This document shows positions 42,070 through 50,359 of a DNA stretch of 64,000 bases, in pieces. A program made the position numbers and the translations under genes. The DNA is from Brevibacillus laterosporus (GTDB lineage: Bacteria > Bacillota > Bacilli > Brevibacillales > Brevibacillaceae), in contig NZ_JAUKFY010000018.1 of assembly GCF_030489605.1 (NCBI RefSeq), positions 34,600 to 98,599 of the forward strand. The letters run 5' to 3'. The notes below the pieces were generated by a model that saw nothing but the letters and a program-made list of their open reading frames with translations, was not told the DNA's origin and did not search any database. Each line of letters opens with the position of its first letter. Position 1 is the first letter of the stretch.

Positions 42070-43527
42070 ATGAATGCACGATTGTTCAAGATGAAAAGGG
42101 GACGCAAGCTTCCTGGAGAACTAAACGTTTTCGTCTTGTTGTTAGGCATTTTATTATTGGCAACTGTACTTACGTATATAGTACCTGCTGGAGAATATGC
42201 CCGCGTTGAAGTTGATGGGCGAAATGTGGTCAATCCCGCTAGCTTTCACTTTCTGCCGTCCAAGCCTGTCCATCCATTTGATACGCTGATTAGTATTCAT
42301 AAAGGAATGGTGGAGACTGCCGACATTATATTCTTTGTCCTTATAGTCGGAGGAACATATGGAATCATTACATATTCTGGAGCAATGGAAGCTTTGGTAG
42401 CAGTCATGGCACGTAGATTGGGGAATCAGGAAAAGTGGCTAGTTCCACTGATGATGCTATTCTTTGGTGTCTGCGGTTCTTTAATGGCGATGGCTGAGGA
42501 GACCCTGCCCTATCTAGCATTGCTTATTCCGGTGGCGTTGGCATTAGGCTTTGATGTCATTACAGGTGCTGCGATTGTACTAGTAGGGGCCCAAATCGGT
42601 TTTAGCACCGCTCTTATTAATCCTTTTACTATAGGTGTTGCTCAAAAGATAGCAGAGCTTCCGCTGTTTTCTGGCATGAGCTTTCGAATTGGGCTATTCG
42701 TGGTTCTCTACATCGTTAGTGCTACCTTTGTATATCGTTATGCGATGAAAGTGAAGAGGGATCCGTCTAAAGGCTTCTTTGCGGAAAATAGCTTTGGTAA
42801 AGAGATGCTGTATAGTCATTTTGCGTCTTCTACTTTGCAGGCTGCAAAAAATCAAAAGGCCGTGGATCATAACGTGTTTCTCTTGAAGCACAAGCTTGTT
42901 CTGCTTAGCTTTATGCTGACATTAGGCACAATTGCCTTTGGTGTCATCAAGCAAGGGTGGTTTATTTCGGAGATTGCCACCATCTTTTTATGTTTAGCGT
43001 TGGTATCTGGTTTCATTTGTCGTATGAGTGGCAATGAGTTTGTTACTTGCTTTACGAGAGGAGCAGCAGATTTATTAGAAGGGGCGCTAATCATTGGGAT
43101 GGCCCGGGCGATCTTGCTGGTTCTGACAGAGGGGCAGGTAATGGATACGCTTCTGTTCTATTCAGCTCAAGCTATTCAGCAAGTCCCCTCCTCTTTAACA
43201 GCTACGGGCATGTTTATTCTGCAATGCTTGTTAAACGTGATTGTCCCGTCCGGGAGTGGGCAAGCGGCACTGACAATGCCCATTATGACTCCTTTGGCTG
43301 ACTTGGTGGGCATCACTCGTCAAACCGCAGTATTGGCCTTTCAATTGGGAGACGGCTTTACTAATATTGTGACTCCTACCTCTGGATATTTTATGGCTGG
43401 ACTAGCCTTGGCCAAAATTCCATGGATACGCTGGTTTAAATGGATTATGCCTCTAATTGGCTTGCAGATCGCCGTTGGGGGTATCGCTATTATTGTTGCA
43501 CAGTTCGTTGGATATGGCCCTTACTAA
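42070..43527 (+). CDS. YfcC/DcuC-family membrane transporter
   Basis: About 485 residues with 11-13 membrane segments. LTYIVPAGEYARVEVDGRNVV near the N terminus, AMAEETLPYLALLIPVALALG near residue 140 and the C-terminal VPSGSGQAALTMPIMTPLADLVG are characteristic of the YfcC family (PF03606), thought to move amino acids or carboxylates. Substrate is unknown. I favour the ATG at 42070; a TTG at 42061 is an alternative but too close to the ribosome binding site AAGGGGG. Confidence 0.85.
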   Translation: MNARLFKMKRGRKLPGELNVFVLLLGILLLATVLTYIVPAGEYARVEVDGRNVVNPASFHFLPSKPVHPFDTLISIHKGMVETADIIFFVLIVGGTYGIITYSGAMEALVAVMARRLGNQEKWLVPLMMLFFGVCGSLMAMAEETLPYLALLIPVALALGFDVITGAAIVLVGAQIGFSTALINPFTIGVAQKIAELPLFSGMSFRIGLFVVLYIVSATFVYRYAMKVKRDPSKGFFAENSFGKEMLYSHFASSTLQAAKNQKAVDHNVFLLKHKLVLLSFMLTLGTIAFGVIKQGWFISEIATIFLCLALVSGFICRMSGNEFVTCFTRGAADLLEGALIIGMARAILLVLTEGQVMDTLLFYSAQAIQQVPSSLTATGMFILQCLLNVIVPSGSGQAALTMPIMTPLADLVGITRQTAVLAFQLGDGFTNIVTPTSGYFMAGLALAKIPWIRWFKWIMPLIGLQIAVGGIAIIVAQFVGYGPY

Positions 43528-43556
43528 TGAATGACAGGTAGGCTATTAAAATAAAA

Positions 43557-43602
43557 AGAAGGCAGTTCCAAGAGAGAAATCACTTTGGAGCTGCCTTTTT
43601 AA
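43557..43602. terminator. Bidirectional terminator, YfcC-like / psuG
   Basis: AAGAAGGCAG-TCCAA pairs with TTGGA-CTGCCTTTTT. Flanking A and T runs allow it to serve both converging genes. Confidence 0.9.
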
Positions 43603-43660
43603 AATAGTCAGGAGTTTATAACAAGCTGGTTTACAACAATGTTAACTAGATTTGGATAAC

Positions 43661-44581
43661 TTATTGCTTTTGTTTCTTTTTGTATTCAACGGCAATCTTA
43701 GCTGCTACCTCTGCGTTGTGATATACAAGTGCGATGTTAGTTTCTAAGCTTTTGCCTGTAGTTAGTTCTTTTACTTTTGAAAGTAGGAACGGTGTTACTT
43801 TTTTGCCAGCGATATTATTTTCCTTCGCTTCTGAAAGTGCTTGCTGGATCGCTGCTTCAATTTGATCGTATGGCAGAGCAGATTCTTCTGGCACAGGGTT
43901 GGAGATGACCATTCCACCCTGCATACCTAGCTTCCATTTTGTATCCATCACGGAAGCTACTGCATCAGGCGCGTCCAATTTGAAGTCAACGCCGTAGCCG
44001 CTCTTACGGGAGTAGAAGGAAGGGAATTCGTCTGTTTTGTAACCTACAACAGGTACCCCTTGTGTTTCTAAATATTCTAGCGTACGTCCGATATCAAGAA
44101 TTGATTTGCAACCTGCGCATACCACGGCTACGCTAGTATTCGCCAATTCTGTCAGGTCAGCAGATACGTCCCACGTAACCTCTCCTTCGCGGTGAACCCC
44201 ACCGATACCGCCTGTGGCAAACATTTCGATTCCGGCTAGTTCAGCAGCAATCATAGTGCCGGCAACAGTGGTCGCTCCAATTTTACCTGATGCAAGGATA
44301 TAAGGGAAATCACGGCGGCTTACTTTCTCGACTGATTTGTTCGTAGCGAATTCTTCTAATTCTTGATCAGTAAGACCAATTTTAATTTTACCATCCATGA
44401 TACCAATCGTAGCTGGCACAGCACCGTTATCGCGAATGATTTGCTCAACTTTTTTCGCCATCTCAATGTTCTGCGGATACGGCATGCCATGAGAGATAAT
44501 GGTTGTCTCTAAAGCGACGATCGGCAATTTATTTTCTAGAGCATGGGCAACCTCTTCAGTAAAAGTTAAGTAGTTTTTCAT
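43661..44581 (-). CDS. psuG: Pseudouridine-5'-phosphate glycosidase
   Basis: 306 residues. It splits pseudouridine 5'-phosphate into uracil and ribose 5-phosphate. [20 protein letters not shown] near residues 18-37, the catalytic-Lys region GATTVAGTM near 108-116 and [12 protein letters not shown] near 126-137 are diagnostic. The ATG at 44581 follows AAAGGAG and overlaps the psuK stop as ATGA. The product ribose 5-phosphate joins the same pool as that from the rbs operon. Confidence 0.95.
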   Translation of the reverse strand: MKNYLTFTEEVAHALENKLPIVALETTIISHGMPYPQNIEMAKKVEQIIRDNGAVPATIGIMDGKIKIGLTDQELEEFATNKSVEKVSRRDFPYILASGKIGATTVAGTMIAAELAGIEMFATGGIGGVHREGEVTWDVSADLTELANTSVAVVCAGCKSILDIGRTLEYLETQGVPVVGYKTDEFPSFYSRKSGYGVDFKLDAPDAVASVMDTKWKLGMQGGMVISNPVPEESALPYDQIEAAIQQALSEAKENNIAGKKVTPFLLSKVKELTTGKSLETNIALVYHNAEVAAKIAVEYKKKQKQ

Positions 44582-45672
44582 TGTACATTCTCCTTTACGA
44601 ACTGATATAGTTTTTCCGGCTGTAATTCGGGAGAGACAGATTGTTCTGTTACCAATGTCAGAGCTGATGCAGCAAGACCTAACCGACAAGCGTCTAAAAG
44701 CTCTTCACCGTGTAGAACACCGTGCAATAGACCTGAGGCAAAGGCATCACCGGCACCGGTGACATCTACAACATCCACTGGATATGGTGGAAGTAAAACC
44801 TCGTGTTCAGGAGAAGAAACAAAAATCCCTTGTTCACCCATGGTTACGATGACATTGAGAGCGCCGCGCTTGCGAATGAACCGGCAAGCTGTTTTTACAT
44901 CCTCTACATTGTTAATCTTCATGCCAGAAAGAATTTCAGCTTCTTCCTGGTTAGGCAAAATACTTGTGACGCCCATGAGAGATTCGGGTAATTTTTTAGC
45001 TTTTGCTGAAGAGACTGGATCGATATACAAAGTAATGTTCTCATCGTGACAGCGTTTGATCACATATGCCAACACGTCCTCTGGGAGGTTCGTATCCAGA
45101 AGCACAATGTCGGAAGCGACGATATGAGCCCATTTCTCTGCAATCATCTCAGTTGTTACTTTTTCATAAATATCCATGTTTGCCAGGGAAACGAACATTT
45201 CACCATCTACATCTAGTAGCGCTGTGTAGGTACCTGTTTGTTCAGAGGAGAGCATCCAGGATTGACTAACATCTACCCCATGCTGTTTGGTTTCTGCAAG
45301 AACCCATTCCCCCTCTTTGTCATTGCCTACGCTTGTAATAAGAGACGTAACGCAACCAAGGCGTCCCAAATTTTCAGCAATGTTTCGGGCTACCCCTCCA
45401 CATGATTGAGAGATGCTAACTGGATTGGAAGAGTGCAGTTTGACTTGTTGTTTGCTGCGAGCTTTGCGATCCAGATTGGCTCCCCCAAGGCAAGTGATGG
45501 AAGCTTCTTCTTTTAAAATGTAGGCTCTTCCTTTGATTTGACCTTGTTTCATCATAGTGGCAATATACCCTGCTACGGCTGAGCGGGAAATTCCCATTTT
45601 ATTGGCTAATTCTTGTTGGCTGATGAAGGGATTCAAACGGATATAGTGCAAGATTTGTTGTTCTTTATCCAT
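44578..45672 (-). CDS. psuK: Pseudouridine kinase with N-terminal winged helix
   Basis: 364 residues: an N-terminal winged helix-turn-helix (about 1-55; [21 protein letters not shown]) fused to a PfkB-family kinase (about 58-364) with [15 protein letters not shown] near residues 91-105 and [16 protein letters not shown] near 300-315. It phosphorylates pseudouridine for PsuG. The fused DNA-binding domain suggests the enzyme may also regulate its operon. The ATG at 45672 follows AAGGAGGAG. It overlaps psuG by four bases. Confidence 0.92.
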   Translation of the reverse strand: MDKEQQILHYIRLNPFISQQELANKMGISRSAVAGYIATMMKQGQIKGRAYILKEEASITCLGGANLDRKARSKQQVKLHSSNPVSISQSCGGVARNIAENLGRLGCVTSLITSVGNDKEGEWVLAETKQHGVDVSQSWMLSSEQTGTYTALLDVDGEMFVSLANMDIYEKVTTEMIAEKWAHIVASDIVLLDTNLPEDVLAYVIKRCHDENITLYIDPVSSAKAKKLPESLMGVTSILPNQEEAEILSGMKINNVEDVKTACRFIRKRGALNVIVTMGEQGIFVSSPEHEVLLPPYPVDVVDVTGAGDAFASGLLHGVLHGEELLDACRLGLAASALTLVTEQSVSPELQPEKLYQFVKENVQ

Positions 45673-45689
45673 GTGACACTCCTCCTTTC

Positions 45690-45725
45690 AAACAAAAGTT
45701 TATCATTTAAACAAAAGTTTGTAAA
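45690..45725 (-). promoter_or_regulatory. psuK promoter overlapped by two AAACAAAAGTTT repeats
   Basis: On the minus strand TTTACA (45725-45720) and TAAACT (45702-45697) are 17 bases apart. AAACAAAAGTTT occurs exactly at 45690-45701 and 45709-45720, one in the spacer and one over the -10, starting 19 bases apart. This is the layout of a repressor site. Confidence 0.6.
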
Positions 45726-45808
45726 GTATTTGTTTATCAAGTATGATAGGGTAAAACATTTACAAAAATGCTTGTCGGCTATTTTTCGTAATAGTTTTTC
45801 CATGAAGC

Positions 45809-45848
45809 AAGCAAAAGTCTATCTGAAAAACAAAAGTTGAGTTACAAT
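45809..45848 (+). promoter_or_regulatory. Second AAACAAAAGTTT-type repeat pair before deoR-type gene
   Basis: AAGCAAAAGTCT (45809-45820) and AAACAAAAGTTG (45828-45839) again start 19 bases apart. A TACAAT -10 (45843-45848) follows; the -35 region is covered by the repeats and is weak. This pair could autoregulate the DeoR-type gene. Confidence 0.5.
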
Positions 45849-45879
45849 AACAAAAAGAGGCGAAAAAGGGGCGGTTTGT

Positions 45880-46671
45880 GTGTCATTAGTAGGAGAGGAA
45901 AGAAAGGAGCTCATCTTAGAACTACTGCAACAAGAAGGAAAAGTAAAAACAACTGAGCTAGTAGAAAAGCTGCAAGTCTCTTCAGAATCCGTACGTCGGT
46001 ATTTAGAAGAGCTGGAACAAGAGCAGAGGCTCAGGCGAGTGTATGGGGGAGCCGTCAAAGTAAGCGGAGACGTCGAGCTGCTTTCTTATAAAGACGACTC
46101 AGAAATTTGTTATAGCAGCGCAAAGGATATTGCACAGGCAGCAGCAAATTTGGTGCAGCATGGTGAGAGTGTAGCTCTGGATGATGGGATTATTTCACTA
46201 TATATGTTGCCCTATTTATTAGAAAAACAAGACGTGACGATCATTACTTGCTCTGTACGATTACTGCAAAGCTTTTTTCTTCAGGAGAAAAAGGCCGAAT
46301 TTACTGGAGATATCTATTTTTTAGGTGGGAAGGTTCATCAAAAGCATGCACGTGTTTGCGGCTTGATGACAGAAAAAATGATGGAATATTTCCATGCAGA
46401 TAAGGCTTTTCTGTGTGTAGATGGATTATCCTTGCAAAAAGGAATGAGCCATCATGATGCCGAACGAGCTTTTTTGGTTCGCAAATTTATGGAGAATTCA
46501 AAGGAATGCATTGTGCTGTGTGATCAGGCTAAATTGGAATTACAGACTTTTTATAAGATTGCAGATATAAAAGACATTCAGACAGTTATTTGTGATAGAG
46601 AAATACCCGAGGAATGGGCAGATAAATATCAAGAGTGGCAGGTTCAATGGTTAAACGCTTCCAGGGTGTAA
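45880..46671 (+). CDS. DeoR/GlpR-family transcriptional regulator
   Basis: 263 residues. The N-terminal DeoR helix-turn-helix is KVKTTELVEKLQVSSESVRRYLEEL (about residues 21-45), then the RRVYGGAV turn. The C-terminal DeoR sensor domain contains VALDDGIISLYMLPYL and ends with the VVLCDQAKL-type motif (IVLCDQAKLELQ). Such regulators sense phosphorylated sugars. The GTG at 45880 is preceded by AAAGGGG. It diverges from psuK, whose upstream repeats are its likely targets. The stop codon lies inside a LacI-type palindrome. Confidence 0.85.
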   Translation: MSLVGEERKELILELLQQEGKVKTTELVEKLQVSSESVRRYLEELEQEQRLRRVYGGAVKVSGDVELLSYKDDSEICYSSAKDIAQAAANLVQHGESVALDDGIISLYMLPYLLEKQDVTIITCSVRLLQSFFLQEKKAEFTGDIYFLGGKVHQKHARVCGLMTEKMMEYFHADKAFLCVDGLSLQKGMSHHDAERAFLVRKFMENSKECIVLCDQAKLELQTFYKIADIKDIQTVICDREIPEEWADKYQEWQVQWLNASRV

Positions 46672-46681
46672 CCGGTTACAC
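46666..46681. promoter_or_regulatory. Perfect 16-bp palindrome GTGTAACCGGTTACAC
   Basis: It shares the AACCGGTTACA core of the two rbs operators, differs from the cre consensus only at its first base, and is fully symmetric. It overlaps the stop of the DeoR-type gene and lies 72 bases before the next start. Probable target of CcpA, RbsR or the LacI-type protein at 48363. Confidence 0.6.
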
Positions 46682-46752
46682 AGGACGATCGTATATATTC
46701 ATACTGTCTTAACACATAATAACAGCAAACATGAGAGTTCAGGAGGCACAAC

Positions 46753-47310
46753 ATGTGGTACAGCAGTTGGATGCTTACGGTATTAATGATCGGATACACA
46801 GAATGGGGCTCGGATGCGGGAAGATCTCTTCAGGAGGCACAGCACGTACAAGTGATCCAAAATGAAACAAGATTTAGTTCTGTCAAGGAACTAATCAATG
46901 CTTCCCAGGCAATCATTCGTGCAACACCATTGGAAGCAGTTAATGAACAAACGACAGGGCAAGCCGTACAAGGAAGAAAAGTCGTCAAATATACACAAAC
47001 CTTTCAAGTAAAAGCGACACTGAAGGGAAGCGTAGGGAGACAAGTGCGGCTAGTATTTTATGGATTGGAACCTAAGCCTGAGGCCAGAGATCCTTTAAAT
47101 TTACAGTATCCAGGAGCACTTGGGGATGGTGAATATTTTTTATTCCTAAAAAAAGTGGATTCCAATACCTACACAACTGTAGAAAAATGGCAAGGAATCT
47201 ACCCTGTTTTTGATGGAAGAACGGTGGCTCTAGAGGGATATGGAATTTCTGAATTAAACGGACTAACACCGAATCAGATGATGGATAAAATAAAACAGGT
47301 AACAAGATAA
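46753..47310 (+). CDS. Hypothetical 185-aa protein, possibly exported
   Basis: The N terminus has a short hydrophobic stretch (about residues 5-16) that could be a weak signal or anchor, followed by a polar domain. The middle (FQVKATLKGSVGRQVRLVF, then GDGEYFLFLKKVD) reads as beta-rich. I do not recognise a family. The ATG at 46753 follows AGGAGG with good spacing. It sits downstream of a LacI-type palindrome and before a bidirectional terminator, so it may be singly transcribed. Confidence 0.72.
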   Translation: MWYSSWMLTVLMIGYTEWGSDAGRSLQEAQHVQVIQNETRFSSVKELINASQAIIRATPLEAVNEQTTGQAVQGRKVVKYTQTFQVKATLKGSVGRQVRLVFYGLEPKPEARDPLNLQYPGALGDGEYFLFLKKVDSNTYTTVEKWQGIYPVFDGRTVALEGYGISELNGLTPNQMMDKIKQVTR

Positions 47311-47316
47311 TAGGGG

Positions 47317-47355
47317 AAAAAGCCGTTTTCTGTATGAAGAGAAAACGGCTTTTTT
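47317..47355. terminator. Bidirectional terminator
   Basis: AAAAAGCCGTTTTC pairs perfectly with GAAAACGGCTTTTT between the converging hypothetical and HAD genes. Confidence 0.93.
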
Positions 47356-47373
47356 AGAATTGTTTTTAATCAA

Positions 47374-48150
47374 TTAGTCTAGTAATCCTAACATAGAGAG
47401 ACCCTTTGCAATCCCATCCTCATTGCAGCTTGCTGTTACATAACGAGCTTTTTGTTTTGCTTCCAAAACGGCATTGCCCATGGCTACACCATGTCCTACG
47501 GTTTCCAGCATTTCTAGATCGTTTAAGCCGTCACCAAAGGCATAGGTGTGCTCAAGGGAAAAATCACCGTGTTCCAGCATTTTTTGGATGCCGACTGCTT
47601 TGGAGCTTCCCGACGGAATAATATCTAAGGCATAATCATGCCAATGAATAAAGCCAAATTGAGGGAAGCGTTCCATATACTCCTTGGCAAACTCAGGTGA
47701 GCAGAAGATAATGCTTTGATAAATTGGGTTTTGCTTGTAAAAATCAGGATCAAGAGAAGGCTTAGCCAATTGCAGTTCACCATAAATTACGTCCAAAAGA
47801 GGATCGTTAAGATGGTTGGCACATAGCATTTCATGATTTACATAAGTAAGGACATGCCCGTGTTTGTTGGCAAGATCGGTTAAATCTGTTAGGTGCTCTA
47901 TTGCTATTGGATTACGATAGATTTCTTCACCTTCAAATACAACATATTGACCATTTATGGAAACATAAGAATGAATGTCTAATTCTCTACATATGTCTTC
48001 TAACTGTTTAGGCATACGACCAGAAGCGATAGCAGTATAGATTCCATTTTCACGCAATCGACGTACCGCATCGCGAGTGCTTGTCAGTAATTGCTTATCT
48101 TCAGTAAGTAAGGTTCCGTCTACATCAAAAAATACGATTTTTCTCTCCAC
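47374..48150 (-). CDS. Cof-type HAD phosphatase
   Basis: 258 residues of haloacid dehalogenase subfamily IIB. The nucleophile motif is FFDVDGTLL (about residues 6-14), motif II is TAIASGR, the Lys is in GSSKAVGIQKML near 190, and motif III/IV is FGDGLNDLEML near 212. These phosphatases act on sugar phosphates, nucleotides or flavin precursors; substrate unknown. I chose the GTG at 48150 because GGAGG is eight bases upstream; an ATG at 48210 would include it. It diverges from a LacI-type regulator. Confidence 0.88.
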   Translation of the reverse strand: MERKIVFFDVDGTLLTEDKQLLTSTRDAVRRLRENGIYTAIASGRMPKQLEDICRELDIHSYVSINGQYVVFEGEEIYRNPIAIEHLTDLTDLANKHGHVLTYVNHEMLCANHLNDPLLDVIYGELQLAKPSLDPDFYKQNPIYQSIIFCSPEFAKEYMERFPQFGFIHWHDYALDIIPSGSSKAVGIQKMLEHGDFSLEHTYAFGDGLNDLEMLETVGHGVAMGNAVLEAKQKARYVTASCNEDGIAKGLSMLGLLD

Positions 48151-48275
48151 GTAAATTTCCTCCGCTTTTTCTAGTTGATCTAAGGGGTACCACTGTGTCG
48201 TAACGCCCAACGGTCACGCCGACACCAGATGGTGCTAACAAGGTAAACCTTACAGTATGAAAAGCATTTCAGGTC

Positions 48276-48328
48276 AAGAGAATTCTTCAGATTCTCTTCA
48301 AGCTATGTGAACATGGCAACTATTCACA
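48276..48328. promoter_or_regulatory. Two inverted repeats upstream of LacI-type gene
   Basis: AAGAGAAT-N7-ATTCTCTT spans 48276-48298 and TGTGAA-N11-TTCACA spans 48306-48328. Both have perfect arms in the divergent HAD/LacI gap. Neither is a classic AACCGGTT-type LacI operator. They could be operators or leader hairpins. Confidence 0.35.
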
Positions 48329-48362
48329 GCTTATTTTAAAATGGAGAGAGGGGGGATGACAC

Positions 48363-49361
48363 ATGGCTAATATAAAACAGATAGCCGAGCTAGCAGGTGT
48401 ATCTATTACAACTGTTTCACGCGTTCTTAACAATCATCCCTATGTACAGGAAGCTAAGCGGCAGGCAGTATGGGATGCTGTGCATAAGCTTAATTACTCA
48501 CCGAATAGCAACGCTGTCCATCTAGTAAAAGGGCGGACAGGAATGGTGGCGGTCCTATTGCCGTTTGTCAATCATCCTTTTGCAGGAATGGTGCTGGAGG
48601 GAATTGCCGAACAAGCATTGCTGAATAATTACCGATTAATTTTATGCCAGACCAATTATGATCAAAATGAAGAAAAGCGCGTATTGGATATGCTGAAATC
48701 TAAGCAAATAGATGGAGTCATCATTGTTTCCAGAAAAGGCAATTGGGAGATGGTAGAGGCGTATGCTTCCTACGGACTGATCGTTGCCTGCGAAAAAGTA
48801 GACAGTGAAGTCATCTCTTATGTACATGTTGATCGGTACAAGGGAACGCAGGAATGCTTTCGTTATTTAGTGGAAAAAGGCTATCGACAAATTGGCTTTT
48901 CTCTTGGAACGAGTGGCACTCATAACGGAAAAAAACGTATGCAGGCGTATTTAGAAGGGATTGCCGATTTGAAAGAACCTGTTCGACCAGAATGGATTTT
49001 TGAAAATTGCTATCAGATGGAGGATGGTTCGCAGGTTGTGCAGCAATTAGCCCGGCTAAAGGAACGTCCCCAAGCGATTATGGTCGCGGGTGATTTGCCA
49101 GCAGCAGGCATGATAACAGAAGCCAAAAAACTAGGATGGCGTGTTCCTGAGGACTTGGCTATTATTGGCTTTGATAATTTACCGTTGGCCGGCATTCTTG
49201 ATTTAACCACGGTGAATGTACCTAGTTTTGAAGCAGGCAAGGTAGCATTTCAGCTCTTTATCGAACAGATTCCTGAGCGGGGAAACAAGCTAAAGGAGAG
49301 AAAAATTGTCACTAAAAAAGTAGAGCTTCCGTTGAAGTTTATCATTCGCGGCAGTGCGTGA
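48363..49361 (+). CDS. LacI-family regulator, ligand unknown
   Basis: 332 residues. The helix-turn-helix is IKQIAELAGVSITTVSRVLN (about residues 4-23) with hinge SNAVHLVKG near 50-58. The effector domain begins MVAVLLPFVNHPFAGMVLEG and resembles a ribose-binding-protein fold (CatRA/MsmR-like). The recognition residues after VS (IT) differ from those of RbsR (VA), so a different operator is expected. The ATG at 48363 follows GAGAGGGGGG. No sugar catabolic gene adjoins it apart from the divergent HAD phosphatase. Confidence 0.88.
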   Translation: MANIKQIAELAGVSITTVSRVLNNHPYVQEAKRQAVWDAVHKLNYSPNSNAVHLVKGRTGMVAVLLPFVNHPFAGMVLEGIAEQALLNNYRLILCQTNYDQNEEKRVLDMLKSKQIDGVIIVSRKGNWEMVEAYASYGLIVACEKVDSEVISYVHVDRYKGTQECFRYLVEKGYRQIGFSLGTSGTHNGKKRMQAYLEGIADLKEPVRPEWIFENCYQMEDGSQVVQQLARLKERPQAIMVAGDLPAAGMITEAKKLGWRVPEDLAIIGFDNLPLAGILDLTTVNVPSFEAGKVAFQLFIEQIPERGNKLKERKIVTKKVELPLKFIIRGSA

Positions 49362-49476
49362 TCTTTTCTGTTGAAACGAATTCAACAATAGGTTCGTCAA
49401 AGCAGGTATTCAGATAATGCGTATATTGGCAGAATGCTGAAATAGTGAAGCGCATGATTGAAAGGTGGCAATAATC

Positions 49477-50217
49477 ATGAGAAAAAAAGCAATGAATAAA
49501 GTAGTAGCGTCATTTCTGACACTTGGATTGTTAACAGGTGGAAGTTTTTTGGCTGCTGTACCTGCCGCATATGCCCAAGAGGCTCAGGTAATCCGAAACA
49601 TTAATGTTACCGGAGTAGGTAGTATCTCTATTGATCCGGATGTGGCTTATCTCCAAGTAGGAGTAGAGACGAATGCGAAAACCGCAAAGGAAGCACAGGA
49701 AAAGAATGCAACAATTTTTGCTGCAGTGGAAAAGGCGTTGAAACAGGAAGGTTTATCTGAAAAAGACATTCAAACCATTCAATTTGCTACTAGCCCACAA
49801 TACAATTACGAGGATAAAGCGGGTCCTGTCCTGACAGGCTACCAAAGTCAGCATATCGTAAAAGTAACATATCGAAATCTCAATAAGATTGGTAATTTGT
49901 TAGATAAGCTCTCAGCAGCAGGAGCCAATCGAATTGATTCCGTTCAGTTAAGTACAGATAAACAAGCCAAATATGAAGGGCAAGCCTTAACACTAGCTGT
50001 GCAAAATGCAAAAGCTAAAGCAGAGGCGCTAGCCAAGGCATCGGGAGTGACAGTGAAAAAAGTACTGACCATTTCAGAGAGCAATGTTGCAGAACGTCCT
50101 TATATCCTGGCGAAAAATGAATTAGCGATGCAGGACTCAGCAGCTAGAGGCAGTTCAATCGCTCCTGGACAAATTAAAGTAGAAACAACGGTTTCGGTAC
50201 AGTATGAAATTGAGTAG
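49477..50217 (+). CDS. Exported SIMPL-domain (DUF541) protein
   Basis: 246 residues with a signal peptide (basic start, hydrophobic core to about residue 30, likely cleavage after AYA). The mature part begins RNINVTGVGSISIDPDVAYLQVGVET, the usual start of the SIMPL/DUF541 domain, and runs to the end. The family includes E. coli YggE and BP26; its role is poorly defined, with links to oxidative stress. I chose the ATG at 49477 behind AAGGTGG over the GTG at 49465. Confidence 0.88.
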   Translation: MRKKAMNKVVASFLTLGLLTGGSFLAAVPAAYAQEAQVIRNINVTGVGSISIDPDVAYLQVGVETNAKTAKEAQEKNATIFAAVEKALKQEGLSEKDIQTIQFATSPQYNYEDKAGPVLTGYQSQHIVKVTYRNLNKIGNLLDKLSAAGANRIDSVQLSTDKQAKYEGQALTLAVQNAKAKAEALAKASGVTVKKVLTISESNVAERPYILAKNELAMQDSAARGSSIAPGQIKVETTVSVQYEIE

Positions 50218-50234
50218 GATCGAATCGAAATGCC

Positions 50235-50268
50235 AAACGGAGGAGACTTTAAGTCACTCCGTTTTTTT
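50235..50268 (+). terminator. Terminator after SIMPL gene
   Basis: AAACGGAG-GACTT pairs with AAGTC-CTCCGTTT and is followed by T residues. Confidence 0.88.
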
Positions 50269-50359
50269 ATTTCCTCAAAAAAGATTTTTCAATCCTTTTT
50301 CAAATAAAGGAAAAACGCTTATAGTATAGTGAGGAGAAGAGGAAGAAAGGGGGCAATAG

